DNA of 32,658 bases, taken from assembly GCA_018780145.1 (NCBI GenBank), contig JADMKA010000132.1:1-32658 (forward strand), read 5' to 3'. The stretch's first letter is position 1; the number at the start of each line of letters is the position of its first letter. This document shows positions 20,833 through 32,658 of this stretch, piece after piece. The notes beneath the pieces were generated by a model, which saw only the letters and a program-made list of their open reading frames with translations, made no database searches and was not told the origin of the DNA. A program made the translations under genes and the position numbers. The DNA comes from Vitreoscilla sp. (GTDB lineage Bacteria > Pseudomonadota > Gammaproteobacteria > Burkholderiales > Burkholderiaceae_C).

Positions 20833-21464
20833 CGGCCCACCACCGGCAGCCGCACACTCAGGGCCAGGGCGCTGGTGCCGACGGTCACGGGCTGCTCGAC
20901 ACCGTTGGATCCGGCCGGCAGGTCCGGGTGCCAGGCCCGCAGCACATAGGCGCCTGTGGGCACATCGGCCAGGCTGGCCTGGCCGCTGGCCGGGGTCTTG
21001 GCGTACCACGGCGTGTCGCTGACGATCACCCAACCCACCATCGCATCGTGGATGTTGCAGCCGAGAACCACCACCCCGGCCCGGTCGAACTCGACCGGAT
21101 TGGCTGGCTTGCCCACGTACAGGCGCAGTTCGAACTTCCTGGCCGGCGAGAACGAGTACACATGGTGGCGCACGCTGTCGCGGTTGGGGAACTGGACCTT
21201 GGTGCCCACCGGCACGACCGTGACGGCAGGCACGAATCGCCGGCCTTCCTGGACGATCTCGATCTCGCTCACGGGCTTCACCGCCGCCTTGGCGCCCTGC
21301 GGCTCCAGCAGCAGCACCACATCGGCCAGCGGCTGGCCACCGGCCCCTTGGGCCTGGACCTGCACGCCTGCGGCCACCGCGGGGCCCAGGCCAACGGCCA
21401 GGGTCAGGGGCAAGAGGGCGCGCGCGATGCACGGCGCTTGGCGGAGGTGATGCGGGATCGGCAT
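20829..21464 (-). CDS. Periplasmic cupredoxin-domain protein ('methylamine utilization'-like)
   Basis: This 211-aa secreted protein has a signal peptide ending VAAG near residue 32. The cupredoxin part (about 75-150) has candidate copper ligands H100 or H101 in VRHHVYSF and the C136-x2-H139-x2-M142 cluster (GCNIHDAM), the type 1 copper pattern. A C-terminal beta module (160-211, ADVPTGAYVLRAWHPDLP) resembles a carboxypeptidase-regulatory-like fold. Databases often label such proteins 'methylamine utilization protein', but no methylamine dehydrogenase gene is nearby and I do not support that function. Its stop overlaps the start of the GGDEF-EAL gene. The ATG at 21464 has no clear Shine-Dalgarno; the open frame continues far upstream as shadow. 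It may be the sensory or electron-transfer partner of the cyclic di-GMP protein. Confidence 0.85.
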   Translation of the reverse strand: MPIPHHLRQAPCIARALLPLTLAVGLGPAVAAGVQVQAQGAGGQPLADVVLLLEPQGAKAAVKPVSEIEIVQEGRRFVPAVTVVPVGTKVQFPNRDSVRHHVYSFSPARKFELRLYVGKPANPVEFDRAGVVVLGCNIHDAMVGWVIVSDTPWYAKTPASGQASLADVPTGAYVLRAWHPDLPAGSNGVEQPVTVGTSALALSVRLPVVGR

Positions 21465-21593
21465 GGTCGACTGGTCGGTGGTGGCGGATGCCGCTGGGGG
21501 CGGTTCCGCCCATCCTCTGCCATTTCGGCCCCTGGCGCCCCGGCTTGAGCCTGATCGACGGGGCCGGCACGGGCCGATGGCACACTCCGGGCC

Positions 21594-21998
21594 ATGCCTG
21601 ACGCCGCCGCCCGCGCCGATACCCCCTGGCTCGTGGCCTGCCTGTGCGCCGCCTGGTGCCGCACCTGCGACGACTACCGCACCGTGCTGGCCGAGGCCGC
21701 CCGCGCCCACCCGGAAGCCACTTTCGTCTGGGTCGACATCGAGGACCACGCCGACGACCTGGACGACCCCGACGGGGCGGCCGACGACATCGAGAATTTC
21801 CCGACCCTGCTGCTGGCCCGGGGTGAGGTGCCGCATTTCTTCGGCACCGTGATGCCGCAGCCCGGCGTGTTGATGCGCCTGCTGGGCCAGGCCCGCGGCG
21901 GCGAGCTGCCGCCGGTGCGCAACGCTGCCGCGCTGCACATGGCCCGCGCTGTGGCCGCCCTGGCTGCACGCCACCCGGCCGATCTGAGGGTGGAGTGA
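21594..21998 (+). CDS. Thioredoxin-like protein (WCRTC)
   Basis: This 134-aa thioredoxin-fold protein has an active-site motif CAAWCRTCDDY (C22 and C25) placed near the N-terminus, as usual for the fold. The central VDIED strand and the cis-proline region (ENFPTLLL, before GEV) are also present. There is no signal peptide, so it is probably a cytoplasmic disulfide reductase or a chaperone-like thioredoxin. It is divergent from the cupredoxin gene across a 129-base gap and precedes the hybrid kinase by 132 bases. An acidic run (EDHADDLDDPDGAADD) between the CxxC and the cis-proline is longer than in standard thioredoxins. Confidence 0.88.
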   Translation: MPDAAARADTPWLVACLCAAWCRTCDDYRTVLAEAARAHPEATFVWVDIEDHADDLDDPDGAADDIENFPTLLLARGEVPHFFGTVMPQPGVLMRLLGQARGGELPPVRNAAALHMARAVAALAARHPADLRVE

Positions 21999-22086
21999 TT
22001 CCCCGTGGCCTCCCGCTCCCGAACTGCCCATAATCACTGACAGTCGGGGCGGCACAGCCCTGTTCGAGCTCTTCCAGGGAGGCTGG

Positions 22087-22130
22087 ATGACCAAGACCGC
22101 CGGTTCGGCCCGCCGAGCCGCCACACCGTC

Positions 22131-22134
<4 letters not shown>
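22087..22134 (+). CDS. Putative 15-aa leader peptide before the hybrid kinase
   Basis: An ATG at 22087 follows a strong AGGGAGG (22076-22082) at 4 bases and encodes [15 protein letters not shown]. Its stop TGA overlaps the kinase start as ATGA (22131-22134). The kinase ATG itself has no Shine-Dalgarno, so ribosomes probably reach it by re-initiation after translating this leader. Too short for compositional support; the case rests on the Shine-Dalgarno and the exact overlap. Confidence 0.5.
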
Positions 22135-25049
<2,915 letters not shown>

Positions 25050-25068
25050 CCCGGGGCCGCGGCGCCAC

Positions 25069-26895
<1,827 letters not shown>

Positions 26896-26949
26896 GGCGG
26901 GGTCCTGCCAAAAGCAAGTCGGCGAGGTTAGCCGATATGCGTTGGCGGG

Positions 26950-26976
26950 ATAAGCAACGCCGCTTTCATTCGTTCC
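26950..26976 (+). promoter_or_regulatory. Sulfur-regulon (CysB-type) box, copy 1
   Basis: ATAAGCA-N7-TTTCATTCGTTCC. It shares the first seven bases and twelve of the last thirteen with copies 28388-28414 and 30244-30270. It lies 33 bases before the 94-aa gene and 55 bases before the divergent ABC exporter. At the distance where the other copies have TAGCAT, this one has the weaker CAAGAT (26996-27001). Confidence 0.6.
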
Positions 26977-27008
26977 CAGCGCCAAGCCACCCCCCCAAGA
27001 TGCAGGCC

Positions 27009-27293
27009 ATGGACACGACATGGACCGCCCCCCTGGAACTGCCCTGCACCGGCCAGACCCTGCGCCTGGCGCTGGAGCGGCGCGACGTGCGGGAACTCAC
27101 CGAACTCACGCGGCACCTGCGGGTGGCCGGCTACCGCTTCGACCCACTGCGCCTGGCCACCGAGTTGCTGGCCAGCGGCTGCGCGGGGGTCGACGACGCA
27201 TTCGGGCACCGGGTGCCGGTGCATGTGCGCGTGCCCCGGCGCAAGAACGTCACGCCGCGCGACCAGGCCACCTCCTTCTCGATGTCGCTTTGA
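27009..27293 (+). CDS. Hypothetical protein, 94 aa, in a sulfur-regulon operon
   Basis: This is a cytoplasmic-looking protein starting MDTTWTAPLELPC and ending QATSFSMSL, with no signal peptide or membrane segment. The middle (RRDVRELTELTRHLRVAGYR, then FDPLRLATELLASGC) is probably helical. I do not recognise it. Two in-frame ATGs exist (27000 and 27009); if the -10 implied by the upstream box is right, transcription begins near 27008, which favours 27009. The molybdate-binding Mop gene follows 25 bases later, so the two are probably co-transcribed. Position behind a sulfur-type box suggests a part in sulfur assimilation. Confidence 0.68.
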   Translation: MDTTWTAPLELPCTGQTLRLALERRDVRELTELTRHLRVAGYRFDPLRLATELLASGCAGVDDAFGHRVPVHVRVPRRKNVTPRDQATSFSMSL

Positions 27294-27318
27294 CCTCAAC
27301 CCACGAAAGACAAGCACC

Positions 27319-27537
27319 ATGAGCATCCTCGCAGTCAACGCCCGCAACCAGTTCCGCGGCAAGGTCAAGGAAATCATCGAGGGGCCGGTGGTCTCCGAGG
27401 TCGACGTCGAAACCCCCGCGGGGCTGGTCGTCACCTCGGTGATCACCACCCGCTCGGTGCACGAACTGGGCCTGCGCGTCGGCCGTGACGTGGTCGCGCT
27501 GGTCAAGTCGACCGAAGTGTCGATCGCCACCCTCTGA
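27319..27537 (+). CDS. Mop/TOBE-domain molybdate-binding protein (molbindin)
   Basis: This 72-aa protein consists of one Mop domain: SILAVNARNQFRGKVKEI, then GPVVSEVDVETPAGLVVTSV, then the signature ITTRSVHELGLRVG and DVVALVKSTEVSIAT. Such small proteins assemble into hexamers that bind molybdate, tungstate or similar oxyanions, for storage or delivery. Here the position after a sulfur-type box and near sulfate transport genes is notable, because molybdate and sulfate are structural mimics. It lies 25 bases after the 94-aa gene and 15 bases before the hydrolase gene, so a three-gene transcript is likely. Confidence 0.9.
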   Translation: MSILAVNARNQFRGKVKEIIEGPVVSEVDVETPAGLVVTSVITTRSVHELGLRVGRDVVALVKSTEVSIATL

Positions 27538-27552
27538 CGGAAGGGCCACGCG

Positions 27553-28158
27553 ATGCTGAGCCTCGTGACGAGCGCCGCCCCGCGGGTGCGGCTGCTCATC
27601 GTGCCCGGCCTGCACGGCAGCGGGCCGGACCATTGGCAGAGCTGGCTCGAGCGCCAGCACCCCGGCGCCGTGCGCATCGCACTCGACGACTGGGGGCATG
27701 CCGATCTGGGCCGCTGGGCCGCAGCGATCGACGAGGTCGTGCAGCGCCACCGTGCCGAGGCCTGGGTCGCCGTGGCGCACAGCTTCGGCTGCCTCGCGCT
27801 GGCCCGGCACGCGGCGCAGGGCGGGCGCGGCATTCAAGGTGCGCTGCTGGCCGCCCCGGCCAACCCGGACCGCTTCGGCGTGGACGAGGGCCGTCTGGCC
27901 CAGGCCCTGCCCTACCCGACGACCCTCGTCGTCAGCGCCAATGACCCGTGGATGACCGTGCCCGACGCGCTGTACTTCGGCCGCCGCTGGGGCAGCCACA
28001 TCGTGGACGCGGGCGAGGCCGGCCACATCAACACCACGTCGGGTTTCGGGCCCTGGCCCGTGGCCCTGGGCTGGGTCAGCCAGCACACCGAGCGCGTGAC
28101 CGCCACGCTGCGCCCACGCGAACAGGCCGCCGCACGGACCCTCGGCTTCGCTGTTTGA
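27553..28158 (+). CDS. RBBP9/YdeN-family alpha/beta hydrolase
   Basis: This 201-aa serine hydrolase has the family opening LIVPGLHGSGPDHWQSWLE (15-33), nucleophile S77 in VAHSFGCLA, acid D131 in SANDPWM and base H158 in GEAGHINTTSGFGPWP. The length is typical. The true substrate is unknown for most bacterial members. Members of this family often lie next to sulfonate or sulfate uptake genes in this group of bacteria (from memory, not checked), and here it sits between the Mop gene and sbp. An ester or thioester cleavage role in sulfur metabolism is possible but not shown. Confidence 0.88.
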   Translation: MLSLVTSAAPRVRLLIVPGLHGSGPDHWQSWLERQHPGAVRIALDDWGHADLGRWAAAIDEVVQRHRAEAWVAVAHSFGCLALARHAAQGGRGIQGALLAAPANPDRFGVDEGRLAQALPYPTTLVVSANDPWMTVPDALYFGRRWGSHIVDAGEAGHINTTSGFGPWPVALGWVSQHTERVTATLRPREQAAARTLGFAV

Positions 28159-28387
28159 GTGGCGCGGCAGTTTGAATTGAACCCGGCATCTCCGCATGGC
28201 GGGAACCGCGACAGCCCGAATTCGGCCCTGAGCGGCCGTTCGTGCAGCGAAGAGGTCGGCACGAGCCGAGGCTGCCGGGTGACCGGCTCCGCGAATGTCC
28301 CCCGGCGGCCTGATCACGCTCCAACCGCTGCCAAGGCGACTGTCTTCGCGGAACCACCCGGCGCTTGGGTGAGCTTGCGCAAAGCGC

Positions 28388-28414
28388 ATAAGCAGCGGCG
28401 TTTTGATTCGTTCC
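28388..28414 (+). promoter_or_regulatory. Sulfur-regulon (CysB-type) box, copy 2, upstream of sbp
   Basis: ATAAGCA-N7-TTTGATTCGTTCC. It is followed exactly 20 bases (first base of the hexamer minus last base of the box) by the -10 hexamer TAGCAT. The -35 position overlaps the end of the box and is weak (TTCCTT), as expected for an activator-dependent promoter. Confidence 0.7.
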
Positions 28415-28433
28415 TTGTGCGATGGCGAGTTCC

Positions 28434-28439
28434 TAGCAT
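28434..28439 (+). promoter_or_regulatory. -10 hexamer of the sbp promoter
   Basis: TAGCAT, in the same position relative to its box as in the cysT promoter. It places transcription start near 28446, downstream of the first in-frame ATG (28438), which therefore cannot be the start of sbp. Confidence 0.5.
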
Positions 28440-28476
28440 GAGCCCATTCGTCCTCCCCATCAGGAATTTCCTCGCC

Positions 28477-29505
28477 ATGTCCTCGTCGCCCCGTCATCCG
28501 CTTTCCCGTCGCGCCGCCTTGGCGCTCATTTCCGCCGCCGCCCTGCTCGGCGGCCCCGCGCTGGCCAAGGACGTGACCCTGCTGAACGTCTCCTACGACC
28601 CCACCCGCGAGCTCTACCAGGACTACAACAAGGCCTTTGCCGCCTACTGGAAGGGCAAGACCGGCGACACGGTGACCGTCAAACAATCGCACGGCGGCTC
28701 GGGCAAGCAGGCACGCTCGGTGATCGACGGTCTGGAGGCCGATGTCGTCACGCTGGCCCTGGCCTACGACATCGACGAGCTGAGCGACAAGGGCAAACTG
28801 ATCCCGGCCGACTGGCAGAAGCGGCTGAACCACAACTCCAGCCCGTACACCTCCACCATCGTGTTCCTGGTGCGCAAGGGCAACCCCAAGGGCATCAAGG
28901 ACTGGAACGACTTGGGTCGTGCCGGCGTCGAGGTGATCACCCCCAACCCCAAGACCAGCGGCGGCGCGCGCTGGAACTACCTGGCCGCCTGGGGCTACGC
29001 CCTGAAGCAGCCGGGCGGCACCGAGGCCAAGGCCAAGGATTTCGTCACCGCGCTGTTCAGGAACGTGCCGGTGCTGGATTCCGGCGCTCGCGGCTCGACG
29101 ACCACCTTCGTCGAGCGCGGCATCGGCGACGTCTTCATCTCGTGGGAGAACGAAGCCTTTCTCGCCGTGAAGGAGCTCGGGCCGGACAAGTTCCAGATCA
29201 TCGTGCCCTCGCTCAGCATCCTGGCCGAGCCCCCGGTGACCCTGGTCGACAGGGTGGTCGACAAGCGCGGCACCCGCGAGGTCGCCAAGGCCTACCTGGA
29301 CTACCTGTACTCGCCCGAGGGCCAGAAGATCGCTGGCGACAACTACTACCGCCCGATCGACCCCAAGGTGGCCGCGCAGTTCGACAAGCTGTTCCCGAAG
29401 GTCAACCTGTTCACCATCGACGAGCTGTTCGGTGGCTGGGCCAAGGCCCAGAAGACCCACTTCACCGATGGCGGCGTGTTCGACTCGATCTACGCGAAGA
29501 AGTGA
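28477..29505 (+). CDS. sbp: Periplasmic sulfate/thiosulfate-binding protein
   Basis: This 342-aa solute-binding protein delivers sulfate or thiosulfate to the CysTWA transporter. A signal peptide ([15 protein letters not shown], cleavage near ALA|KDV, residue 30) is followed by the family blocks [77 protein letters not shown] and [11 protein letters not shown]. The SGGSGKQ and TSGGARW segments line the oxyanion site in this family. The ATG at 28477 is preferred over 28438 because the earlier codon overlaps the predicted -10; AGGA lies 11 bases before it. It is separated from cysT by a minus-strand gene and has its own CysB-type box. Confidence 0.94.
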   Translation: MSSSPRHPLSRRAALALISAAALLGGPALAKDVTLLNVSYDPTRELYQDYNKAFAAYWKGKTGDTVTVKQSHGGSGKQARSVIDGLEADVVTLALAYDIDELSDKGKLIPADWQKRLNHNSSPYTSTIVFLVRKGNPKGIKDWNDLGRAGVEVITPNPKTSGGARWNYLAAWGYALKQPGGTEAKAKDFVTALFRNVPVLDSGARGSTTTFVERGIGDVFISWENEAFLAVKELGPDKFQIIVPSLSILAEPPVTLVDRVVDKRGTREVAKAYLDYLYSPEGQKIAGDNYYRPIDPKVAAQFDKLFPKVNLFTIDELFGGWAKAQKTHFTDGGVFDSIYAKK

Positions 29506-29510
29506 AGCAC

Positions 29511-29530
29511 GGCCGCCGCCGCGGCCTTAC
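29511..29530. terminator. Possible shared terminator between convergent genes
   Basis: GGCCGC-CGCC-GCGGCC makes a short perfect stem between the sbp stop (29505) and the stop of the opposing gene (29527), followed by TTAC. It has a poor U-tract and is only a candidate. Confidence 0.35.
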
Positions 29531-30132
29531 TTCTTCTTCAGGAAGTTGACGAAGCCCGACACGTTGTAGACGAACTCGCGCTCGAACAGATCGGGCGTGA
29601 AGACCGAGCCGTAGAGCACGAAGGTCTGGCGGAAGAAGACCCGGTCGCCCACGGCGGCCGAGTAGAAGTTGAAGCGGGGCTGGCCGTACCAGGTCTCGTC
29701 GTTGGAGACCACCGTCGTGTAGCCCTGGAACACGCCATTCGGCGTGCCGGCCTTGGCGACCAGGACCAGCTTCTTCGGCAGGCCGAGCACGCCCTGGGCC
29801 GAATGCTCGCCGCTGTCGTAGTCGGTGTTCTGGAACAGCACGCCGCTCTCGGGCTGCTCGAAGTGGTACTGGATGGTGTCGCCGTCGACCACGACCTTCT
29901 TCAGTTGGGCGTAGGTGGGCGGGTGCGAGCCGGCGCCGGAATCCCAGCCCGTGCCGTCGCTCAGTTCGTACCAGTCTGCCGGGCTGAACACCATGAACGG
30001 GTTGCCGGGCTGGAAGTACTGCTCGTAGTGGCCAAAGGTGGCGGTGAGCATCTTGTCGATGGTGGCGGCGTGCGCCGAGGCCGCGCCGATGACGAGGGCC
30101 GCGATGGTGAAGAGTCGGGTCAGCAGTTTCAT
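29527..30132 (-). CDS. Secreted protein of unknown family between sbp and cysT
   Basis: This 201-aa protein has a clear signal peptide: MKLLTRLFTIAALVIGAASA, with cleavage after AHA (about residue 22). The mature part begins TIDKMLTATFGHYEQYFQ and is rich in Tyr, Phe, Gly and Asp, beta-type in character, with no cysteine. It ends FVNFLKKK. I do not recognise the family. The ATG at 30132 is chosen because the signal peptide starts there; upstream sequence in this frame is not coding-like. It is convergent with sbp and divergent from cysT, so it splits the sulfate uptake cluster. Its own promoter would lie in 30133-30300 facing the cysT promoter. Periplasmic or surface location is inferred. Confidence 0.8.
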   Translation of the reverse strand: MKLLTRLFTIAALVIGAASAHAATIDKMLTATFGHYEQYFQPGNPFMVFSPADWYELSDGTGWDSGAGSHPPTYAQLKKVVVDGDTIQYHFEQPESGVLFQNTDYDSGEHSAQGVLGLPKKLVLVAKAGTPNGVFQGYTTVVSNDETWYGQPRFNFYSAAVGDRVFFRQTFVLYGSVFTPDLFEREFVYNVSGFVNFLKKK

Positions 30133-30243
30133 GAGTGGGTTTCGGTCTGGGGGGATGGCCCGGTGGGCCGCGCGAGCATTGTGGCCACTCCGGCCGCAGG
30201 CCACCTTCAAGAATTGCCAACAGCGGGCACGCGCGCTGAGCGC

Positions 30244-30270
30244 ATAAGCAAGCGCGTTTTGATTCGTTCC
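30244..30270 (+). promoter_or_regulatory. Sulfur-regulon (CysB-type) box, copy 3, upstream of cysT
   Basis: ATAAGCA-N7-TTTGATTCGTTCC. It is identical to copy 2 in both conserved blocks and 20 bases before the -10 hexamer TAGCAT at 30290, the same spacing as at sbp. Confidence 0.7.
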
Positions 30271-30289
30271 GCGTCGAGGGCCCCGCTTC

Positions 30290-30295
30290 TAGCAT
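30290..30295 (+). promoter_or_regulatory. -10 hexamer of the cysTWA promoter
   Basis: TAGCAT, 20 bases after the box. It predicts a transcript start near 30302 and an untranslated leader of about 50 bases before the GTG of cysT. Confidence 0.5.
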
Positions 30296-30351
30296 CGGCG
30301 CATGCATTTTCTTAGGCGGCCGTTGCATGACGGCGGCGGCCACCCGACACC

Positions 30352-31185
30352 GTGTTCCTCTCCAAGACCCTCCTCAAACGCCACAGCGTGCTGCCCGGTT
30401 TCGATCTGGCACTCGGCTTCGCACTGCTCTACCTGAGCCTGATCGTCCTGCTGCCGCTGTCCGCGGTGTTCCTGAAGACCTTCACGCTGACCTGGGGCGC
30501 CTTCTGGGAGGCGGTCACCTCGGACCGGGTGATGGCCTCCTACCGGCTGACCTTCGGCGCCTCCTTCGCCGCCGCGCTGATCAACGGCGTGTTCGGCCTG
30601 CTGGTGGCCTGGGTGCTGGTGCGCTACAGCTTCCCGTTCAAGCGGGTGGTGGATGCGCTGGTGGACCTGCCCTTCGCCCTGCCCACCGCGGTGGCCGGCA
30701 TCGCGCTGACCTCGCTGTACGCGGCCAACGGCTGGATCGGGCAATACCTGCCGTTCAAGGTGGCGTTCAAGCCGCTGGGCGTGTTCGTCGCGCTGACCTT
30801 CATCGGCCTGCCCTTCGTGGTGCGCACGGTGCAGCCGGTGCTGGAGGATCTGCAGAAGGAGCTGGAAGAGGCCGCCGCCACGCTGGGCGCCACCCGCCTG
30901 CAGACCTTCCGCCACGTGATCCTGCCCACGCTGATGCCGGCCCTGCTGACCGGCTTCGCGCTGGCCTTTGCCCGGGCCCTGGGCGAGTACGGCTCGGTGA
31001 TCTTCATCGCCGGCAACATGCCGATGGTCAGCGAGATCACGCCGCTGCTGATCATCACCAAGCTGGAGCAGTACGACTACGCCGGCGCGACCGCCATCGC
31101 GGTGGTGATGCTGGTGATCGCCTTCGCCATGCTGCTCGCCATCAACCTGATACAGGCCTGGGCCCGCAAGCGCCAGGGCCGCTGA
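30352..31185 (+). CDS. cysT: Sulfate/thiosulfate ABC transporter permease CysT
   Basis: This 277-aa inner-membrane permease pairs with CysW. It has six hydrophobic segments. The family blocks [37 protein letters not shown] and the ATPase-coupling loop [21 protein letters not shown] (the EAA motif, about residues 179-198) are all seen. The start is a GTG at 30352; no in-frame ATG lies upstream near enough, and I see no clear Shine-Dalgarno. cysW follows 2 bases after the stop. CysB-type control is indicated by the upstream box. Confidence 0.93.
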   Translation: MFLSKTLLKRHSVLPGFDLALGFALLYLSLIVLLPLSAVFLKTFTLTWGAFWEAVTSDRVMASYRLTFGASFAAALINGVFGLLVAWVLVRYSFPFKRVVDALVDLPFALPTAVAGIALTSLYAANGWIGQYLPFKVAFKPLGVFVALTFIGLPFVVRTVQPVLEDLQKELEEAAATLGATRLQTFRHVILPTLMPALLTGFALAFARALGEYGSVIFIAGNMPMVSEITPLLIITKLEQYDYAGATAIAVVMLVIAFAMLLAINLIQAWARKRQGR

Positions 31186-31187
31186 AC

Positions 31188-32093
31188 ATGAACACCGTTG
31201 CCCAAACCCTGTCGGTGCCGCACGCACCGTCCGCCGCCCGCTCGGCGCTGGCCGCCACCACCGAACCCGCCTGGGTGCGGTGGGCGCTGATCGGCACCGC
31301 GATGCTGTTCCTCTCGGCGTTCCTCTTCGTGCCGCTGGCCGCCGTGTTCTTCGAGGCGATGAAGAAGGGCCTGGAGGTCTACCTGGCCGCCATCGTGGAG
31401 CCGGATGCCGTCTCGGCGATCCAGCTCACGCTGATCGCCGCGGTGATCTCGGTGCCGCTGAACCTGGTGTTCGGCGTCTCCGCCGCCTGGGCCATCGCCA
31501 AGTTCGACTTCCGTGGCAAGAGCGTGCTGCTGACGCTGATCGACCTGCCGTTCTCGGTCAGCCCGGTGATCGCCGGCCTGATCTACGTGCTGGTCTTCGG
31601 CCTGCAGGGCTGGTGCGGCGAGTGGCTGCGCGACCACGACCTGAAGGTGATCTTCGCGGTGCCCGGCATCGTGCTGGCCACTGTCTTCGTGACCTTCCCG
31701 TTCGTGGCGCGCGAGCTGATCCCGCTGATGCAGGCACAAGGCCAGGAGCAGGAGGAAGCGGCCCGCGTGCTGGGCGCCTCGGGCTGGCAGATCTTCTGGC
31801 GCGTGACGCTGCCCAACGTCAAGTGGGCCCTGCTGTACGGCGTGATCCTGTGCAACGCCCGTGCGATGGGCGAGTTCGGTGCGGTGTCGGTGGTGTCGGG
31901 CCACATCCGCGGCTCGACCAACACGATGCCGCTGCACATCGAGATTCTCTACAACGAGTACCAGTTCGCGGCCGCCTTTGCGGTGGCCTCGCTGCTGGCC
32001 AGCCTGGCGCTGGTGACCCTGGTGCTGAAGTACGTGGTCGAGCAGCATGTGAAACACGAGAAGAAGGCCGCCCTGGCCGACGCAAGCGAGTAA
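31188..32093 (+). CDS. cysW: Sulfate/thiosulfate ABC transporter permease CysW
   Basis: This 301-aa partner permease has a longer, mostly polar N-terminus (1-30), then six membrane segments and the family blocks [22 protein letters not shown] and [21 protein letters not shown] (EAA loop), followed by [21 protein letters not shown]. The ATG at 31188 lies 2 bases after the cysT stop and is favoured because the frame before it is the shadow of cysT. The gene ends 6 bases before cysA. The short basic C-terminal tail ([14 protein letters not shown]) is cytoplasmic. Confidence 0.94.
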   Translation: MNTVAQTLSVPHAPSAARSALAATTEPAWVRWALIGTAMLFLSAFLFVPLAAVFFEAMKKGLEVYLAAIVEPDAVSAIQLTLIAAVISVPLNLVFGVSAAWAIAKFDFRGKSVLLTLIDLPFSVSPVIAGLIYVLVFGLQGWCGEWLRDHDLKVIFAVPGIVLATVFVTFPFVARELIPLMQAQGQEQEEAARVLGASGWQIFWRVTLPNVKWALLYGVILCNARAMGEFGAVSVVSGHIRGSTNTMPLHIEILYNEYQFAAAFAVASLLASLALVTLVLKYVVEQHVKHEKKAALADASE

Positions 32094-32099
32094 CCCATC

Positions 32100-32658
32100 A
32101 TGAGCATTGAAGTCCGCAACCTCGTCAAGCATTTCGGCACGCTGGCCGTCTGCGACCACCTGAATCTCGACATCCCCTCCGGCGAGCTGGTGGCGCTGCT
32201 GGGGCCTTCCGGCTCCGGCAAGACCACCCTGCTGCGCATGATCGCCGGCCTGGAGCAGCCCGATTCCGGCTCGGTGCTGTTCCACGGCGAGGACGCCACC
32301 TTTGCCGATGTGCGCGAGCGCAACGTCGGCTTCGTGTTCCAGCACTACGCGCTGTTCGGCCACATGAGCATCTTCGAGAACATCGCCTTCGGGCTGCGGG
32401 TGCGGCCCAAGGCCACCCGGCCCAGCGACGAGGCGATCCGCAAGAAGGTGCACGAGCTGCTCGGCCTGGTGCAGCTCGACTCGCTGGCCGGCCGCTACCC
32501 GCACCAGCTCTCCGGCGGCCAGCGCCAGCGCGTGGCGCTGGCGCGCGCACTGGCGGTGGAGCCCAAGGTGCTGCTGCTGGACGAGCCCTTCGGCGCACTG
32601 GATGCCAAGGTGCGCAAGGAGCTGCGCCGCTGGCTGCGCCGCCTGCACGACGAGATGC
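32100..32658 (+). CDS. cysA: Sulfate/thiosulfate ABC transporter ATPase CysA (5' part)
   Basis: The first 186 codons of the ATPase that powers sulfate import are seen; the gene runs off the right edge. Visible are [15 protein letters not shown], Walker [10 protein letters not shown] (35-43), Q-loop VFQHYALF (79-86), signature [15 protein letters not shown] (137-151), Walker [13 protein letters not shown] (157-168) and the start of the switch region. The ATG at 32100 follows the cysW stop by 6 bases. The regulatory C-terminal domain is outside the window. Confidence 0.95.
   Translation, partial: MSIEVRNLVKHFGTLAVCDHLNLDIPSGELVALLGPSGSGKTTLLRMIAGLEQPDSGSVLFHGEDATFADVRERNVGFVFQHYALFGHMSIFENIAFGLRVRPKATRPSDEAIRKKVHELLGLVQLDSLAGRYPHQLSGGQRQRVALARALAVEPKVLLLDEPFGALDAKVRKELRRWLRRLHDEM

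Larger units (their letters stand above)
28159..28476. other. Intergenic region upstream of sbp
   Basis: This 318-base gap holds no convincing gene. Its right end carries the CysB-type box and promoter of sbp (listed separately). The left 220 bases show neither a strong terminator for the hydrolase operon nor a repeat. Confidence 0.6.

Noticed and set aside
20829-21464. A role in methylamine utilisation for the cupredoxin gene.
   Set aside because: No methylamine dehydrogenase or maturation genes are present; the label comes from loose similarity to a domain, and the gene is coupled to a cyclic di-GMP protein.
30302-30352. A leaderless ORF beginning at the predicted cysT transcript start (ATG at 30302).
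   Set aside because: It is out of frame with cysT, has no protein-like composition and runs only a short way into the cysT shadow.

Overview
The window looks like chromosomal DNA of a very G+C-rich betaproteobacterium of the order Burkholderiales (Leptothrix/Rubrivivax/Ideonella-like). This is inferred from codon use, gene content and family resemblance; no rRNA, tRNA or other species marker is present. Genes are densely packed on both strands. I see no insertion sequence, phage, CRISPR array or origin.

Layout: (1) 1-3286, the 5' part of uvrA (minus), a small unrecognised ORF, and recQ followed by a translationally coupled, signal-peptide-bearing four-cysteine protein. (2) 3534-6290, a TonB-dependent outer-membrane receptor with a strong terminator. 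(3) 6395-15025, the most interesting block: eight plus-strand genes in one apparent operon. They encode an RND adaptor and RND permease, a sulfide:quinone oxidoreductase with all three expected cysteines, a small DUF2892 membrane protein, an atypical CsoR/CstR-family repressor, a Tat-type secreted helical protein, an OsmC-family thiol peroxidase-like protein, and a SLAC1/TDT anion channel. Two matching ATACC/GGTAT palindromes cover the promoter and the start codon of the first gene, whose transcript is probably leaderless. I read the block as a reactive-sulfur (sulfide/persulfide) sensing, oxidation and efflux system. (4) 15043-25049, a signal-transduction block: a frameshifted secreted-protein gene, a MASE4 hybrid histidine kinase with two receiver domains, an EAL-domain relic, a dCACHE-like/HAMP/GGDEF/EAL protein overlapping a cupredoxin gene, a thioredoxin-like protein, and a second hybrid kinase with a periplasmic solute-binding domain preceded by a 15-codon leader ORF. 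(5) 25069-26895, an ABC half-transporter exporter with a likely TTG start. (6) 27009-32658, sulfur assimilation: a 94-aa protein, a Mop/TOBE molybdate-binding protein, an RBBP9/YdeN-type hydrolase, the sulfate-binding protein gene sbp, an unrecognised secreted protein on the opposite strand, then cysT, cysW and the start of cysA.

Regulation ties part of this together. A 27-bp box, ATAAGCA-N7-TTTSATTCGTTCC, occurs three times: before the 94-aa/Mop genes, before sbp and before cysT. In the last two cases it lies exactly the same distance from an identical TAGCAT -10 hexamer, as expected for a CysB-type activator. The RND/SQR operon has the same TAGCAT -10 but its own repressor-type operators. 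The window therefore pairs sulfate acquisition with a probable defence against excess reduced sulfur. The substrates of the RND pump, the SLAC1 channel and the TonB receptor cannot be read from sequence.
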